Assembly: GCA_038214135.1 (NCBI GenBank)
Contig: JBBQSD010000038.1
Span: forward strand, 1-47,852
Reading direction: 5' to 3'
From: JANLSE01 sp038214135
GTDB lineage: Bacteria; Chloroflexota; Chloroflexia; Chloroflexales; Roseiflexaceae
DNA length: 47,852 nucleotides
The notes under the pieces are model-generated. The model was not told where the DNA came from. It made no database searches and was given only the letters and a program-made list of their open reading frames with translations. A program made the position numbers and the translations under genes. This document shows, piece after piece, positions 32,441 through 41,532 of the stretch (the first letter of the stretch is position 1; every line of letters starts with the position of its first letter).

Positions 32441-35400
32441 TCATTGGGCACCAAGGCGCGATAGTGCCGCACGTGCCTCGCCAACCCAGGCGGAATTTTC
32501 GCCCTGATCAAGGGTCGCACGGAATGAGGCAATTGCTGCATCGCGTAAGCCCAACCGTTCTTCGGCAAGGCCCTGATACAGGCGTGCCTCTGGGTAGTTC
32601 CCATTAGCCTGTTGCACAGCCAAACTAAATCGATCCAGTGCCTCGCGGTAGCGTGCCTGCGCGAATTCGATCCGCCCGCGCCAGTAGTTCGCTTCCGGGA
32701 AGATCGCCTGGATCTGGAGTGCCGTATCGAGTTCGCCACGAGCGACATCAAGCTGATTATCCTGGATCAACAATAATGCACGGCGGTAGTGCGGCTCCGC
32801 AATCTGGCGGTTGGCATCGATTGCCGCTTCATAGGCCTTGAGTGCCTTACGATCACGGTTCGTCTGCTCATACAGCTTGCCCTGCAGCAGCAGCGCCTCA
32901 GCATAGTCTGGCCGCTCCTTCAATGCCGTATCCAGATTCGCCTCGGCGGCATCAAACTGCCCAAGCGCAATCTGGGCTTGAGCGGCACCAAACAGCGCCT
33001 CGGGGTATGATGATTCGCGCAGTTTCAATGCCTGTTGATATTGATCAAGTGCTGCTGCTGGATCACGGTTGCGGATCAGCGCCTCACCAAGCCATAGATG
33101 CGCATCGGGCGAATCGGGTTTGACGGCTACCGCATTGCGGAAGTGCCCAACCGCCACTGCCCAATCGCCCTTACTTGCGACAGCACGGCCAAGCCCAACA
33201 TAGGCATCAAGCAGGCTTGGGTTATTTTGTATTGCCGCATTATAGCGATCACGAGCCTCATCCGGCTGATTACGGGCAAGTGCAATATCGCCAAGATCGA
33301 TCAGCGCCTCGGCATAGTTGCCACCACGCAGATCGAGTGCCTGTTGGGCCGCAGATTGCGCGCCCTCCAGCCGCCCAAGGCGTAGGTTAGCCCGTGCAAC
33401 GCCATGCTGCGCTTCTGCATCCTGCGGGCTATTCTTCACGGCACGCTCAAACGCAAGCAATGCCAGATCATACTGTTTGGCCGTTAGCATGCGCTCGCCG
33501 ATGCGCTTCAGCGTCGGCACATCATTTGCACCAGCATCAAGGGCACGCCGATAGAAATCGGCTGCCTGTTCGGGGCGATCATCATACAATCCGGCGATAG
33601 CCAGAAGTGATGGGATATGTGTGCGATCCGTTGACAGCGCCGTTTGGTATTGGTGTTCTGCCTCAACACGCTCGCCGCGCTTACGCAACAATTCGCCGAG
33701 ATCATAGGCAACAGCAACATTCCTTGGCGCAAGACGCTGGGCGCGTTCGAGTACTTCCTGTTGTGCTGCACTATTGCCATAATCTCGATAGAGCTGACTT
33801 AGCTCAACCAATCCGGCAATATTATTGGCGTTGGCAATCGGCAGCAGCAATGCCTCGGCTTCGGCAAACCCAGAACTCCCACTGCGATGGAGCGTCTGTG
33901 CGAGCGCCAGGCGCGTTGCATCACTCGGCTGCTCATCCACTAATTGGCGGCGTTGAAGAAGCGCAGTTGCCCAATCACCTTCGACTTCCGCAATCGTGGC
34001 GAGCTGGATTCGTGCTGGGTAAAAGGCCGGATCTCGTTCCAACGAGCGGTTGAGCTGCGTTCGGGCATCATTCCGACGCTGTTGCTCATCCACCTTCTGG
34101 TCGGCCAGTTGCACAAGTGCCAGGCCATACAGTGGCTCAGGGCGATTGGGAGAAAGTGAATCGGCAGCATTGAAGCGGGCTACCGCCTGTTCCAGATCGC
34201 CGCGTGCCAGTAGATCTTGGCCAAGCAACAGCAGCAGATCAGCATCGCCTGGTTGAAGCGTAATCAACTCCTCAAGCATACGCTTGGCCTCACCCAACGA
34301 TGAGCTTTCGCGTGTCAGGCTCGACCATGCGGCGGTAATGCCCTGAGGTGGCAACACATTCTGGCTTTCGCCCATCTCGATAGCCACAACTGCTTGCCAA
34401 CGCTGCGCAGCACGCAGCTCGATCTCTGCATAACGAGCCTGCTGGGTAGCAATTTGCCCAGCAACCTGGTGCCCAGCAGCATCCTGGGCGGCTGCACGAG
34501 TGCTCCAATCACGCATACGTTCCTGGCTGAGTTGGCTGGCTTGATCGAGGCCGGAGCTGATCGTGTTCAGGGTACGCTGATCAAGATCATTGCGCGCCTC
34601 AAGCGCCCATAGCAATGGGCCACGCAACTCGGTGAGGGCTGTCAGTTGCGTGAGTGCCTGCTGATAGGCAACCTGTGCATGCAGGCGATCCGATTCATAC
34701 TGACGCAGATCAATAGGCACCAGATCAATATCCTTGATAACCTGTCGCTCGATGTTTGTCAGGGGTACCTGGGCACTACCTGGTTCAACTGTTGGTCCAT
34801 CGGCACTACTCAGGCGGCTATTCATTCGCCTGGCTGCACTAAGATCCAGCAATAGCGATGCCGATGGGGGCAGCATGGGGCGTGCTTGCTCAAGCGCTGC
34901 CAGCATTCCCGCCTGATCACCAGCAGCCCCGGCTGCATAGGCCAGATTAAGGCGTAGTTCGCCAAGATCACTGCCATTTGCATTCAGCAGCGTAATCGCC
35001 TGGTTAAATGCATCCCGAGCGGCAAGGTCGCCCGCATCCTGAAGGATTGCGCCAAGGTTGTTATACAGCAGCGCGGCTTGAGGTGGCTTCCCCGTGGTAT
35101 CGGCTCCAGCAATTGCCCGGCGATAGGCATCAGCGGCTCCGCTCATCTCGCCACGCGCCCATAACATGTTGCCGATCAGCATATTCGGCAGGGTTGGGGC
35201 AAGCGCCGGATAATCGGCAGTAAGGCGTGTCAAGGCAGCCTGGGCAGAATCTGGCTGATCATCAGCATAATCCGCCAGTGCATGCAACAATGGCGGCAGC
35301 ACAACCGCTCCATTGATCGGAGCATTGCTCAGGCGGTATGTCAATGGAAGTGCAAACCGGCCTGTGTAGCCTGCCCAGGCATGTGGCGTATAGGTTCCTG

Positions 35401-35965
35401 TCGGGCGGTAGGCCAGTTGTGGGGTCAGCGTTTCGGCATCGAGCATACCACCCGGCGCAATCGTGCCCCATACAAGCGCATCGGCGCTGTATTGTACGAG
35501 CAGGGCTTGTGCCGCTGTAGCATCGGCTGGTGGCGCATCAATCCGCATAACCCGAACACGGCCAGCAGTTGCTTGAGGGAGCAGGCTCACCAGGCGATCT
35601 GCAGCAACACGGCCCGTTTGGGTCACAGCGCCCGATTCCTGGAATGGTACCACCAGCACCACAAAATCATCGACCGATGGCGGTGCCATTACGCGCCCGA
35701 TCACAAATACGAAGACGATCGCAGCAGCAAGGCCAACCAGCGCCAGCCGAAGTTGTGAGTTATCCAGCGGGCCTGCCTGAGAGCCGCGCCCGATTGGCAG
35801 AATCTGCTTCCGCTGTACAATCGTTTCGCCAGTAGCTGGTGTGCCAGGGCGCACGCCACGCCACCGTTGCGCGAAGCGCGTCAGCAGATCAGCGCGCAGC
35901 AGGCCGACTGCGGCAATACCGAGCAGCAATGGAACTAATAATAGCAGCGCAAGCATTCCTGACAT
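32441..35965 (-). CDS. Large membrane-anchored TPR-repeat protein
   Basis: 1174 residues. Two hydrophobic N-terminal segments (about 3-25 and 74-93) are followed by an outside-or-inside domain with a Rossmann-like start (DDFVVLVVPFQ, ADRLVSLLP) up to about 260. Almost the whole remainder is TPR-like helical repeats with A-x3-Y/F...A...P words (YRRAIAGAD, AVARFNAADSLSPNRPE, ALDQYQQALKLRES, YREALDRFSLAVQQ). The repeat count is perhaps 18-22. It is a scaffold or bundle for protein contacts; partners are unknown. ATG 35965 has no good ribosome site; ATG 35956 is an alternative. It lies between a REC-GGDEF gene and a conserved hypothetical. Confidence 0.82.
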   Translation of the reverse strand: MSGMLALLLLVPLLLGIAAVGLLRADLLTRFAQRWRGVRPGTPATGETIVQRKQILPIGRGSQAGPLDNSQLRLALVGLAAAIVFVFVIGRVMAPPSVDDFVVLVVPFQESGAVTQTGRVAADRLVSLLPQATAGRVRVMRIDAPPADATAAQALLVQYSADALVWGTIAPGGMLDAETLTPQLAYRPTGTYTPHAWAGYTGRFALPLTYRLSNAPINGAVVLPPLLHALADYADDQPDSAQAALTRLTADYPALAPTLPNMLIGNMLWARGEMSGAADAYRRAIAGADTTGKPPQAALLYNNLGAILQDAGDLAARDAFNQAITLLNANGSDLGELRLNLAYAAGAAGDQAGMLAALEQARPMLPPSASLLLDLSAARRMNSRLSSADGPTVEPGSAQVPLTNIERQVIKDIDLVPIDLRQYESDRLHAQVAYQQALTQLTALTELRGPLLWALEARNDLDQRTLNTISSGLDQASQLSQERMRDWSTRAAAQDAAGHQVAGQIATQQARYAEIELRAAQRWQAVVAIEMGESQNVLPPQGITAAWSSLTRESSSLGEAKRMLEELITLQPGDADLLLLLGQDLLARGDLEQAVARFNAADSLSPNRPEPLYGLALVQLADQKVDEQQRRNDARTQLNRSLERDPAFYPARIQLATIAEVEGDWATALLQRRQLVDEQPSDATRLALAQTLHRSGSSGFAEAEALLLPIANANNIAGLVELSQLYRDYGNSAAQQEVLERAQRLAPRNVAVAYDLGELLRKRGERVEAEHQYQTALSTDRTHIPSLLAIAGLYDDRPEQAADFYRRALDAGANDVPTLKRIGERMLTAKQYDLALLAFERAVKNSPQDAEAQHGVARANLRLGRLEGAQSAAQQALDLRGGNYAEALIDLGDIALARNQPDEARDRYNAAIQNNPSLLDAYVGLGRAVASKGDWAVAVGHFRNAVAVKPDSPDAHLWLGEALIRNRDPAAALDQYQQALKLRESSYPEALFGAAQAQIALGQFDAAEANLDTALKERPDYAEALLLQGKLYEQTNRDRKALKAYEAAIDANRQIAEPHYRRALLLIQDNQLDVARGELDTALQIQAIFPEANYWRGRIEFAQARYREALDRFSLAVQQANGNYPEARLYQGLAEERLGLRDAAIASFRATLDQGENSAWVGEARAALSRLGAQ

Positions 35966-36015
35966 AACAGCACTACTCTACCGCGCCATCCGCACGGCCT
36001 GGGCAAGCAGCAGGG

Positions 36016-37344
36016 TTAGGCCCTGTGCGTATTCGAAATAACAAAGCCGACTCGTTCGAGAAACTGGGCCATCTCAAATGGGCGGCGCAAGAACTGTAGG
36101 GATTTATTGGCCTCGGATGATACTTCATCGGCAGCACTCTGGGAGAGAACGATAACCGGAACAACCCGCTGCGATTGCTCAACCGAACGAATAAGTTCCT
36201 TGACTCCATCGCCAAGTGTTGCATCAATGACAATCAACGAAAGATCCAGTTCGCGAGCCAGAAGCACATGTGCCTCAAGAATGCCAGGTACCTCAAACGT
36301 GCGGTAGCCTGTATCGTGCAGCGAACGGCTCAACCAACCACACAAATCGTGATCAGCACTCACCAATAGTACACCTGCCATGCGTGTGCCGCGCCGATCA
36401 CCACCAGAAATTGAGCCACCAACCCGCCCATCAATTGCATAGGTACTACCAGGCTGCTGCTTGGCGAACGTCTTCATTTCCGCAGCGACCTGCCCGACTT
36501 CTTCGTAATCCTGAAACCTGCGTTGCAGATTCGTCACAATACCGATCGAAACCGAGATAATCGGGAATCTTCGCGGAACACCCTGCCGATCGACTCCCAG
36601 AAGATACCCACGTTCGAGATCGTGTGGATCATAGAGTGAACGAACACGTTGATCAAAGGTCGTGATCAACTGTTTCGAAAGCGTAATCGCCATCTCCGGA
36701 TTGGTAAGGATGGCAAAATCATCCCCGCCGATATGGCCAATAAAATCTGTTCCAGTGCCGTGTTCCTCAACAATATCGATCAAGAGTTCAGCCACTAAAC
36801 GAATAACACGATCACCGCGGGCTGGACCATAGGTATCGTTGAAGGCCTTAAAATTATCGAGATCGATATACAATAGCGCAAACTGGCCAGCATTCTTCAG
36901 GCGATAGCGAATTTCTTCGGTGAGCAACACATTACCAGGCAGGCCAGTTAACGGGCTGCGAACCGGCTTAGCGGCTGCACGGCGAAGCAGGCCCTTGATC
37001 CGCGCCTGGAGTTCTGGGATGTTAAATGGCTTGGTAATATAATCATCCGCACCGGTCTCGAAACCGATCACGAGATCATCTGGTGCAGATTTCGCGGTGA
37101 GGATGATCATCGGCAGATGGGCAGTGCGAGTATCGTTACGAAGCTGGCGAATGGCCTCATAGCCATCCATCATTGGCATCATTAGATCGACGATCACAAG
37201 ATCAGGAACTTGCTCCTGGGCAGCCCGAACCAGTTCATCGCCATTCTGAACAATCTTGACCTCGTAACCCTCCTTTGTTAGCACGAGCTCAAGCAACTGA
37301 CGAACAGACTTTTCGTCATCTGCGATGAGAATACGTGAACTCAT
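36016..37344 (-). CDS. REC-GGDEF-REC response regulator (putative diguanylate cyclase)
   Basis: 442 residues. REC1 (1-120) has DDE, phospho-Asp in VIVDLMMP and Lys in TKPF, so it is intact. The GGDEF domain (about 130-300) has LTGLPGN, DLDNFKAFNDTYG and the signature GGDDF, a variant compatible with cyclic di-GMP synthesis. No RxxD inhibitory site is seen five residues before it (GTGTD). REC2 (about 320-435) has DHD and VIDATLGDG, but the Lys is Arg (LRRPFE). The ATG overlaps the stop of the PfkB-type gene (ATGA), so the two are translationally coupled. Confidence 0.9.
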   Translation of the reverse strand: MSSRILIADDEKSVRQLLELVLTKEGYEVKIVQNGDELVRAAQEQVPDLVIVDLMMPMMDGYEAIRQLRNDTRTAHLPMIILTAKSAPDDLVIGFETGADDYITKPFNIPELQARIKGLLRRAAAKPVRSPLTGLPGNVLLTEEIRYRLKNAGQFALLYIDLDNFKAFNDTYGPARGDRVIRLVAELLIDIVEEHGTGTDFIGHIGGDDFAILTNPEMAITLSKQLITTFDQRVRSLYDPHDLERGYLLGVDRQGVPRRFPIISVSIGIVTNLQRRFQDYEEVGQVAAEMKTFAKQQPGSTYAIDGRVGGSISGGDRRGTRMAGVLLVSADHDLCGWLSRSLHDTGYRTFEVPGILEAHVLLARELDLSLIVIDATLGDGVKELIRSVEQSQRVVPVIVLSQSAADEVSSEANKSLQFLRRPFEMAQFLERVGFVISNTHRA

Positions 37345-38282
37345 AACACCAACTGGGCGTACAGGCTCTCAAGATTGAGATCCTGACGCACCGTCTCGGC
37401 TGAGCTCAGAGTCAGTGCCGCTGCGCTGACACCTAAGCGAACCGCTTCATCGATTGGAATATCATTGAGCAACGCATAGACAACCGCCGCCATGAGTGCA
37501 TCACCCGCTCCTGTCGGATCCACCACTTCTACCTCAACTGCGGGGACATTGCCCGTGAGCGCCGATGTGGCATACACCAGGCCAGCATCTGCACGAGTAA
37601 TGATCGCAATAGTGACACCCTGAGCAATCAGGTGTTGAGCAGCCAGAATAGCATGCGACTCGCTCAGGATTCGCACATCCGTCAGTGCCTGGGCCTCGAT
37701 TTCGTTTGGTGAAACCATGTAGAACGACCCAATCAGGTGCCGATAGCGCAACGCTGGCGTATATGCCACGGTATCTAGGACAACCGGCACACCAGCATCG
37801 TTACATATCGATAGGAGGCGAACAGCGCTTTCAACCGGCACATTGGCATCGATCACAACCATACGCGCTTCCCGCAGAAGATCCGCATGGTCATCAATAT
37901 AATCGGGGGTGAGCGCTGCGGTTGCACTTGTATCATCGACACCAACAAGCAAATGACCATGCGAGCCAAGCAATGCGATATACGAAGCAGAATGATGATC
38001 GCATGATCGTAGCACATAGTCCGTCAACACACCAGCCTGGCCTGTCTGGCGAATGATCGTACGCCCAAAATCATCCTCGCAGACGACACTGAGCAATGCG
38101 GTGCGTGTGCCAAGCCGCGCAAGATTTTCGGCGATATTGCGCGCACCACCGCCAATACTCATCCGCACCTCGCCTGGGTTCGAGGTGCCAGCGACAGTAT
38201 CGCCACGCAGCCTAGCCTTTATATCCAGGCAAGCCGCCCCAACAACAACAACTTCAACTGGTTCAGCTCTCATAGGCACCAT
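37341..38282 (-). CDS. PfkB-family carbohydrate kinase, pseudouridine-kinase-like
   Basis: 313 residues. The PfkB fold is clear: VVVVGAACLDIKAR at the N-terminus, GGGARNIAENLARLG near residue 45, VSPNEIEAQALT, and the C-terminal DPTGAGDALMAA with the catalytic Asp. The GTSNPGEVRMSIGGGARN stretch is characteristic of pseudouridine kinase (PsuK) rather than ribokinase or fructokinase. The PsuG glycosidase partner is not in the window. ATG 38282 and ATG 38273 are both possible. It is coupled to the REC-GGDEF gene by ATGA. Confidence 0.84.
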   Translation of the reverse strand: MVPMRAEPVEVVVVGAACLDIKARLRGDTVAGTSNPGEVRMSIGGGARNIAENLARLGTRTALLSVVCEDDFGRTIIRQTGQAGVLTDYVLRSCDHHSASYIALLGSHGHLLVGVDDTSATAALTPDYIDDHADLLREARMVVIDANVPVESAVRLLSICNDAGVPVVLDTVAYTPALRYRHLIGSFYMVSPNEIEAQALTDVRILSESHAILAAQHLIAQGVTIAIITRADAGLVYATSALTGNVPAVEVEVVDPTGAGDALMAAVVYALLNDIPIDEAVRLGVSAAALTLSSAETVRQDLNLESLYAQLVL

Positions 38283-38342
38283 CTTATTTCTTCTGATCAG
38301 CGGACGACTCGCGCAGAACCGTTTCTGATCGCATTCGATATT

Positions 38343-39443
38343 CTAGATCTCACTTAGCAGCACACTCTGCACAATGAGTGCAACATCTTCCGACCGCATG
38401 TCAGGATAGAGCTCCTTCACTTTCTTAAGCAACTCCTGAACGCGATCATTCGTCGTCTTACCCGTGAGTTCAATACGTTTTGCTTCACTTACAGCTTCAG
38501 CAAGGCGCTTCTTCTGTTCGCGCTCAATCTCTTTATCGAAACCCTCGGCTCCAGCCCGTATCTTGCCGATCCGCTCTTTATCGACAACATAGTAATTAAG
38601 CGCAAGCGCACGAATCGTCACCCCCCAGCGCTCAACCAGTTTCTGTAATGCGCGCCGGACATCGACCGATAGTTTTTCGCGCTGATCATATGCTTCGAGC
38701 ATATTTTTGGCATTGCCTTCGGTGAAGAGCGTTTCACGAACAATATCATCGACCTCGGCCTGCATCTGGCGAGACAGGAGCTTTTCCCAGAAGGCAACGT
38801 CGAGTCGCGCCTTACTCACGCTGACGCTCATCTCCTTGGCAACTTCACTCTGGATCTGACCTCGGTTTGGGATGCCACGCAACGTCTTGCCTGGATCCGT
38901 CACCTGATAGCGAATATGGACTTCAATCTCATCCACATTATCTGGGGCGCTACGGGTGTTAACCTTCGCAATTTTGACATCGCGGGTCAGTTCATAGGTT
39001 GGGATCGTGGCAACATGGCGATCAAGAAAAGGCAAACTACTGATCGGGATCGTTGCATCAATTTTATGTGCCTGGCTACTCAGAAATGGTGCCATCATGA
39101 AGGCATGATCTTCGGGAATAACAACAGTATCATTCGAGGCACGCTGGGCGACGGTTATCAGAATGACGCCCCAAACGATAGTAGCGATAATGCCGCCAAT
39201 ATTGTTGAACGCCGATTGCCCAGCAAAGAATGCTGCAACAAGCGAAACGATCCCCGCCAGGCCTGCCATCAACATGATCTCATCGCGATCGCCAATAAAC
39301 GAAATAACCAGACCAATCGCCATAATCACAACACTCAGCAGTGTCACAAGATCGTTCTGTGGAACGACGACATAGATCACCAGTAGTGATGCGAACATGA
39401 GCCCCAGGATGGCGGATGCAGCGGTAGGATTTTTGATGACCAT
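38343..39443 (-). CDS. Membrane protein with SPFH/band-7 domain
   Basis: 366 residues. Four hydrophobic segments (about 8-30, 33-50, 57-73, 82-100) precede an SPFH-like domain (VIPEDHAFMMAPF, VKIAKVNTRSAP, VHIRYQVTDPG, about 105-260). Then comes a long charged helix (EGFDKEIEREQKKRLAEAV, about 295-325) and a short C-terminal motif. SPFH proteins organise membrane microdomains and scaffold proteases or other partners. ATG 39443 has GGAGGT ideally placed. It directly follows the MDR dehydrogenase stop. Confidence 0.8.
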   Translation of the reverse strand: MVIKNPTAASAILGLMFASLLVIYVVVPQNDLVTLLSVVIMAIGLVISFIGDRDEIMLMAGLAGIVSLVAAFFAGQSAFNNIGGIIATIVWGVILITVAQRASNDTVVIPEDHAFMMAPFLSSQAHKIDATIPISSLPFLDRHVATIPTYELTRDVKIAKVNTRSAPDNVDEIEVHIRYQVTDPGKTLRGIPNRGQIQSEVAKEMSVSVSKARLDVAFWEKLLSRQMQAEVDDIVRETLFTEGNAKNMLEAYDQREKLSVDVRRALQKLVERWGVTIRALALNYYVVDKERIGKIRAGAEGFDKEIEREQKKRLAEAVSEAKRIELTGKTTNDRVQELLKKVKELYPDMRSEDVALIVQSVLLSEI

Positions 39444-40385
39444 CTAGACCTCCAGGAGGACTTTCAGTCGGTGGCGAGCGGCCTCAAAAGCACTCAGCGC
39501 ACCATGAAGCGGGAAGCTATCAGCGATCAGCGGTTCGACACGAACCAGGCCACGCTCAAGCAGGCGCAGCGCTGGTTCAAATGGGCCACAGCGTGAACCA
39601 ATCAATTGGATCTCATCAACAACAACCATCGTCAGATTCAGTTGCGAATCGGCGGCAAAGGTACTCTTGATCACCAGCCGCCCACGCGGCCGAACAAGCC
39701 TCCGAGCTGTTGCTAGGCCGGCGGGGCTGCCGGTACAATCAACAACCAGATCGTACAGGCTATTGGCTTCTTCATTGGCAACGGCCTCGATACCAAGCTG
39801 GCCTAGCCAATCCCATCGTTCAGGGTGCCGCCCGATCAGCGTTACCGCACATCCGGGCAGGCGCAGCACCTGGGCACAGAGTATACCGAGTTTACCATCG
39901 CCAATAATCGCGACCCGATCAGTTGGCTGCACATGCGATTGTTGAAGAATTTCGATGGCCGCAGCCAGCGGCTCCGTAAAAACCGCTGCTTGATCAGAAA
40001 CACCGGCAGGTACAACATGCAAACACTGGATCGGTAGCATCAGCAGTTCTGCCATCGCACCATCACGCCGGTCAATTCCAAGAGTGGTTCGTTTGGGGCA
40101 ATGGCTGCTATCGCCACGCAAACAGACGGGACAATGAAAGCAGGCGGCGTTAATTTCGCCAACAACCCGCCGACCAACCCAGGATGAATCCGCGCAGGCA
40201 ACAACAGTCCCAACAAATTCGTGGCCCAACACACCGCGAAAGTTCATGTAACCCCGAACTATTTCAAGATCGGTGTTGCAGATGCCCACAAGGTGCGGGC
40301 GAATGATCGCCTCACCAGGAGCTAGCTCTGGTTCGTGATATTCGTGGGCGAAGCGCAACTGACCATCGAAGACGAGTGCCTGCAT
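39444..40385 (-). CDS. Zinc-dependent MDR (alcohol/threonine dehydrogenase-like) enzyme
   Basis: 313 residues from ATG 40385; ATG 40391 is possible, and the frame to 40466 is unlikely. A GroES-like domain has GICNTDLEIVRGY (catalytic Cys), GHEFVG, and the structural zinc cysteines in CFHCPVCLRGDSSHC. The Rossmann domain has VAIIGDGKLGILCAQV. It belongs to the medium-chain reductases that oxidise alcohols or polyols with NAD(P); the substrate is unknown. GTGAG lies upstream of the start. It begins the leftward six-gene run and is divergent from fmt. Confidence 0.85.
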   Translation of the reverse strand: MQALVFDGQLRFAHEYHEPELAPGEAIIRPHLVGICNTDLEIVRGYMNFRGVLGHEFVGTVVACADSSWVGRRVVGEINAACFHCPVCLRGDSSHCPKRTTLGIDRRDGAMAELLMLPIQCLHVVPAGVSDQAAVFTEPLAAAIEILQQSHVQPTDRVAIIGDGKLGILCAQVLRLPGCAVTLIGRHPERWDWLGQLGIEAVANEEANSLYDLVVDCTGSPAGLATARRLVRPRGRLVIKSTFAADSQLNLTMVVVDEIQLIGSRCGPFEPALRLLERGLVRVEPLIADSFPLHGALSAFEAARHRLKVLLEV

Positions 40386-40429
40386 TACCATCTCACTGTT
40401 CTGGTTTGATGATGTCGGTATGAGAACGA

Positions 40430-40460
40430 TTGACAGAGATCGTGATAGGAATGCTACTAT
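40430..40460 (+). promoter_or_regulatory. Putative promoter TTGACA-19-TACTAT of fmt
   Basis: A perfect -35 TTGACA (40430-40435), a 19-bp spacer and TACTAT (40455-40460), 54 bp before the fmt ATG. A second A/T-rich TTATACTATAG lies at 40471-40481. Confidence 0.5.
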
Positions 40461-40513
40461 TGCCAATCAATTATACTATAGCCCGCAAACTGATTGCAAT
40501 ACAGGAGATCCGC

Positions 40514-41434
40514 ATGCGCGTTTTGTTCTTGGGCACTCCTGAGATCGCCGCAATCGCACTCGATGCGCTTGTGCGCAGCCCACAGATAGAACTTGTTGGC
40601 ATTGTGACACAACCAGATCGGCCAGCCGGGCGAGGGCGTACGCTCCAACCGCCGTCTGTGAAACAGCGAGCGCTTGATCACGGGCTCACCATTCCCATCC
40701 TCCAACCGGAAACACTGCGCGACCCAGCGATGGTTGCCCAGTTGGCAGCCCTACACCCCGATGTTGGCGTAGTGGCAGCATATGGCGAGATTCTGCGCCG
40801 TAAGGTTCTGGAGATTCCGCCAGCTGGCTACCTGAATATTCATCCATCACTGCTGCCACGCCATCGCGGGCCGGCACCAGTGACAGGCGCAATACTGGCT
40901 GGTGACGCCGAAACCGGTGTGTCGGTCATTCGTCTGACCAAAAAAATGGATGCTGGCCCAATCCTTGCCCAGCACCGCCACCCGCTCGGCAGCGATGCAC
41001 GCGCCGCAGCACTCACCGCTGAACTATTTAGCATTGGAGCGAATTTGCTGATCGAGATACTGCCAGAGTATCTCGCTGGTATAATCCAAGCGACGATCCA
41101 GGATGAGCAATTGGCAACCTATACAAGCCTCATTCGCAAAGAGGATGGATTGATCGATTGGAACCAATCAGCAATCCAGATTGAACGAATGACCCGCGCC
41201 TATGATCCATGGCCGGGCGCACAAGCAATCTGGCACAACCAAGCGCTGCGCATTAGTGTGGCTCGTGTTGGATCAGATTTAGCAGGACTCGTGCCAGGAA
41301 CGTTTGCCGATCATCAGGGCGGAGTATGGGTTGCCTGTGGAACGGGAGCACTAGAACTGCTGACAGTCCAGCCAGCCGGCAAACGCGCAATGTCGGCAGT
41401 CGAATGGCGGCGTGGCCTACGCGGTGGGCTGTAG
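40514..41434 (+). CDS. fmt: Methionyl-tRNA formyltransferase
   Basis: 306 residues. It transfers a formyl group from 10-formyl-tetrahydrofolate to Met-tRNAi to start translation. Seen: RVLFLGTPEIAAIALDAL, VTQPDRPAGRG, YLNIHPSLLPRHRGPAP (catalytic Asn and His) and TKKMDAGPIL (catalytic Asp), then the C-terminal tRNA-binding domain. I chose ATG 40514 because AGGAG is ideally spaced; the frame's ATG at 40430 lies on the promoter. The N-terminal 28 residues of the longer frame are not Fmt-like. Confidence 0.96.
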   Translation: MRVLFLGTPEIAAIALDALVRSPQIELVGIVTQPDRPAGRGRTLQPPSVKQRALDHGLTIPILQPETLRDPAMVAQLAALHPDVGVVAAYGEILRRKVLEIPPAGYLNIHPSLLPRHRGPAPVTGAILAGDAETGVSVIRLTKKMDAGPILAQHRHPLGSDARAAALTAELFSIGANLLIEILPEYLAGIIQATIQDEQLATYTSLIRKEDGLIDWNQSAIQIERMTRAYDPWPGAQAIWHNQALRISVARVGSDLAGLVPGTFADHQGGVWVACGTGALELLTVQPAGKRAMSAVEWRRGLRGGL

Positions 41435-41465
41435 CAATACTCATTCTATACTCATTGAGGCGGGG

Positions 41466-41471
41466 TATACT
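41466..41471 (+). promoter_or_regulatory. Putative -10 box (TATACT) of the S41 peptidase gene
   Basis: GGGGTATACTGTGC lies 67 bp before the ATG at 41533. No good -35 is seen. Confidence 0.35.
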
Positions 41472-41532
41472 GTGCTGGTGCGATATTGGCCGCACAATTA
41501 GATATGGAGCGGGGTGGCCCCCCGAAGACGAC

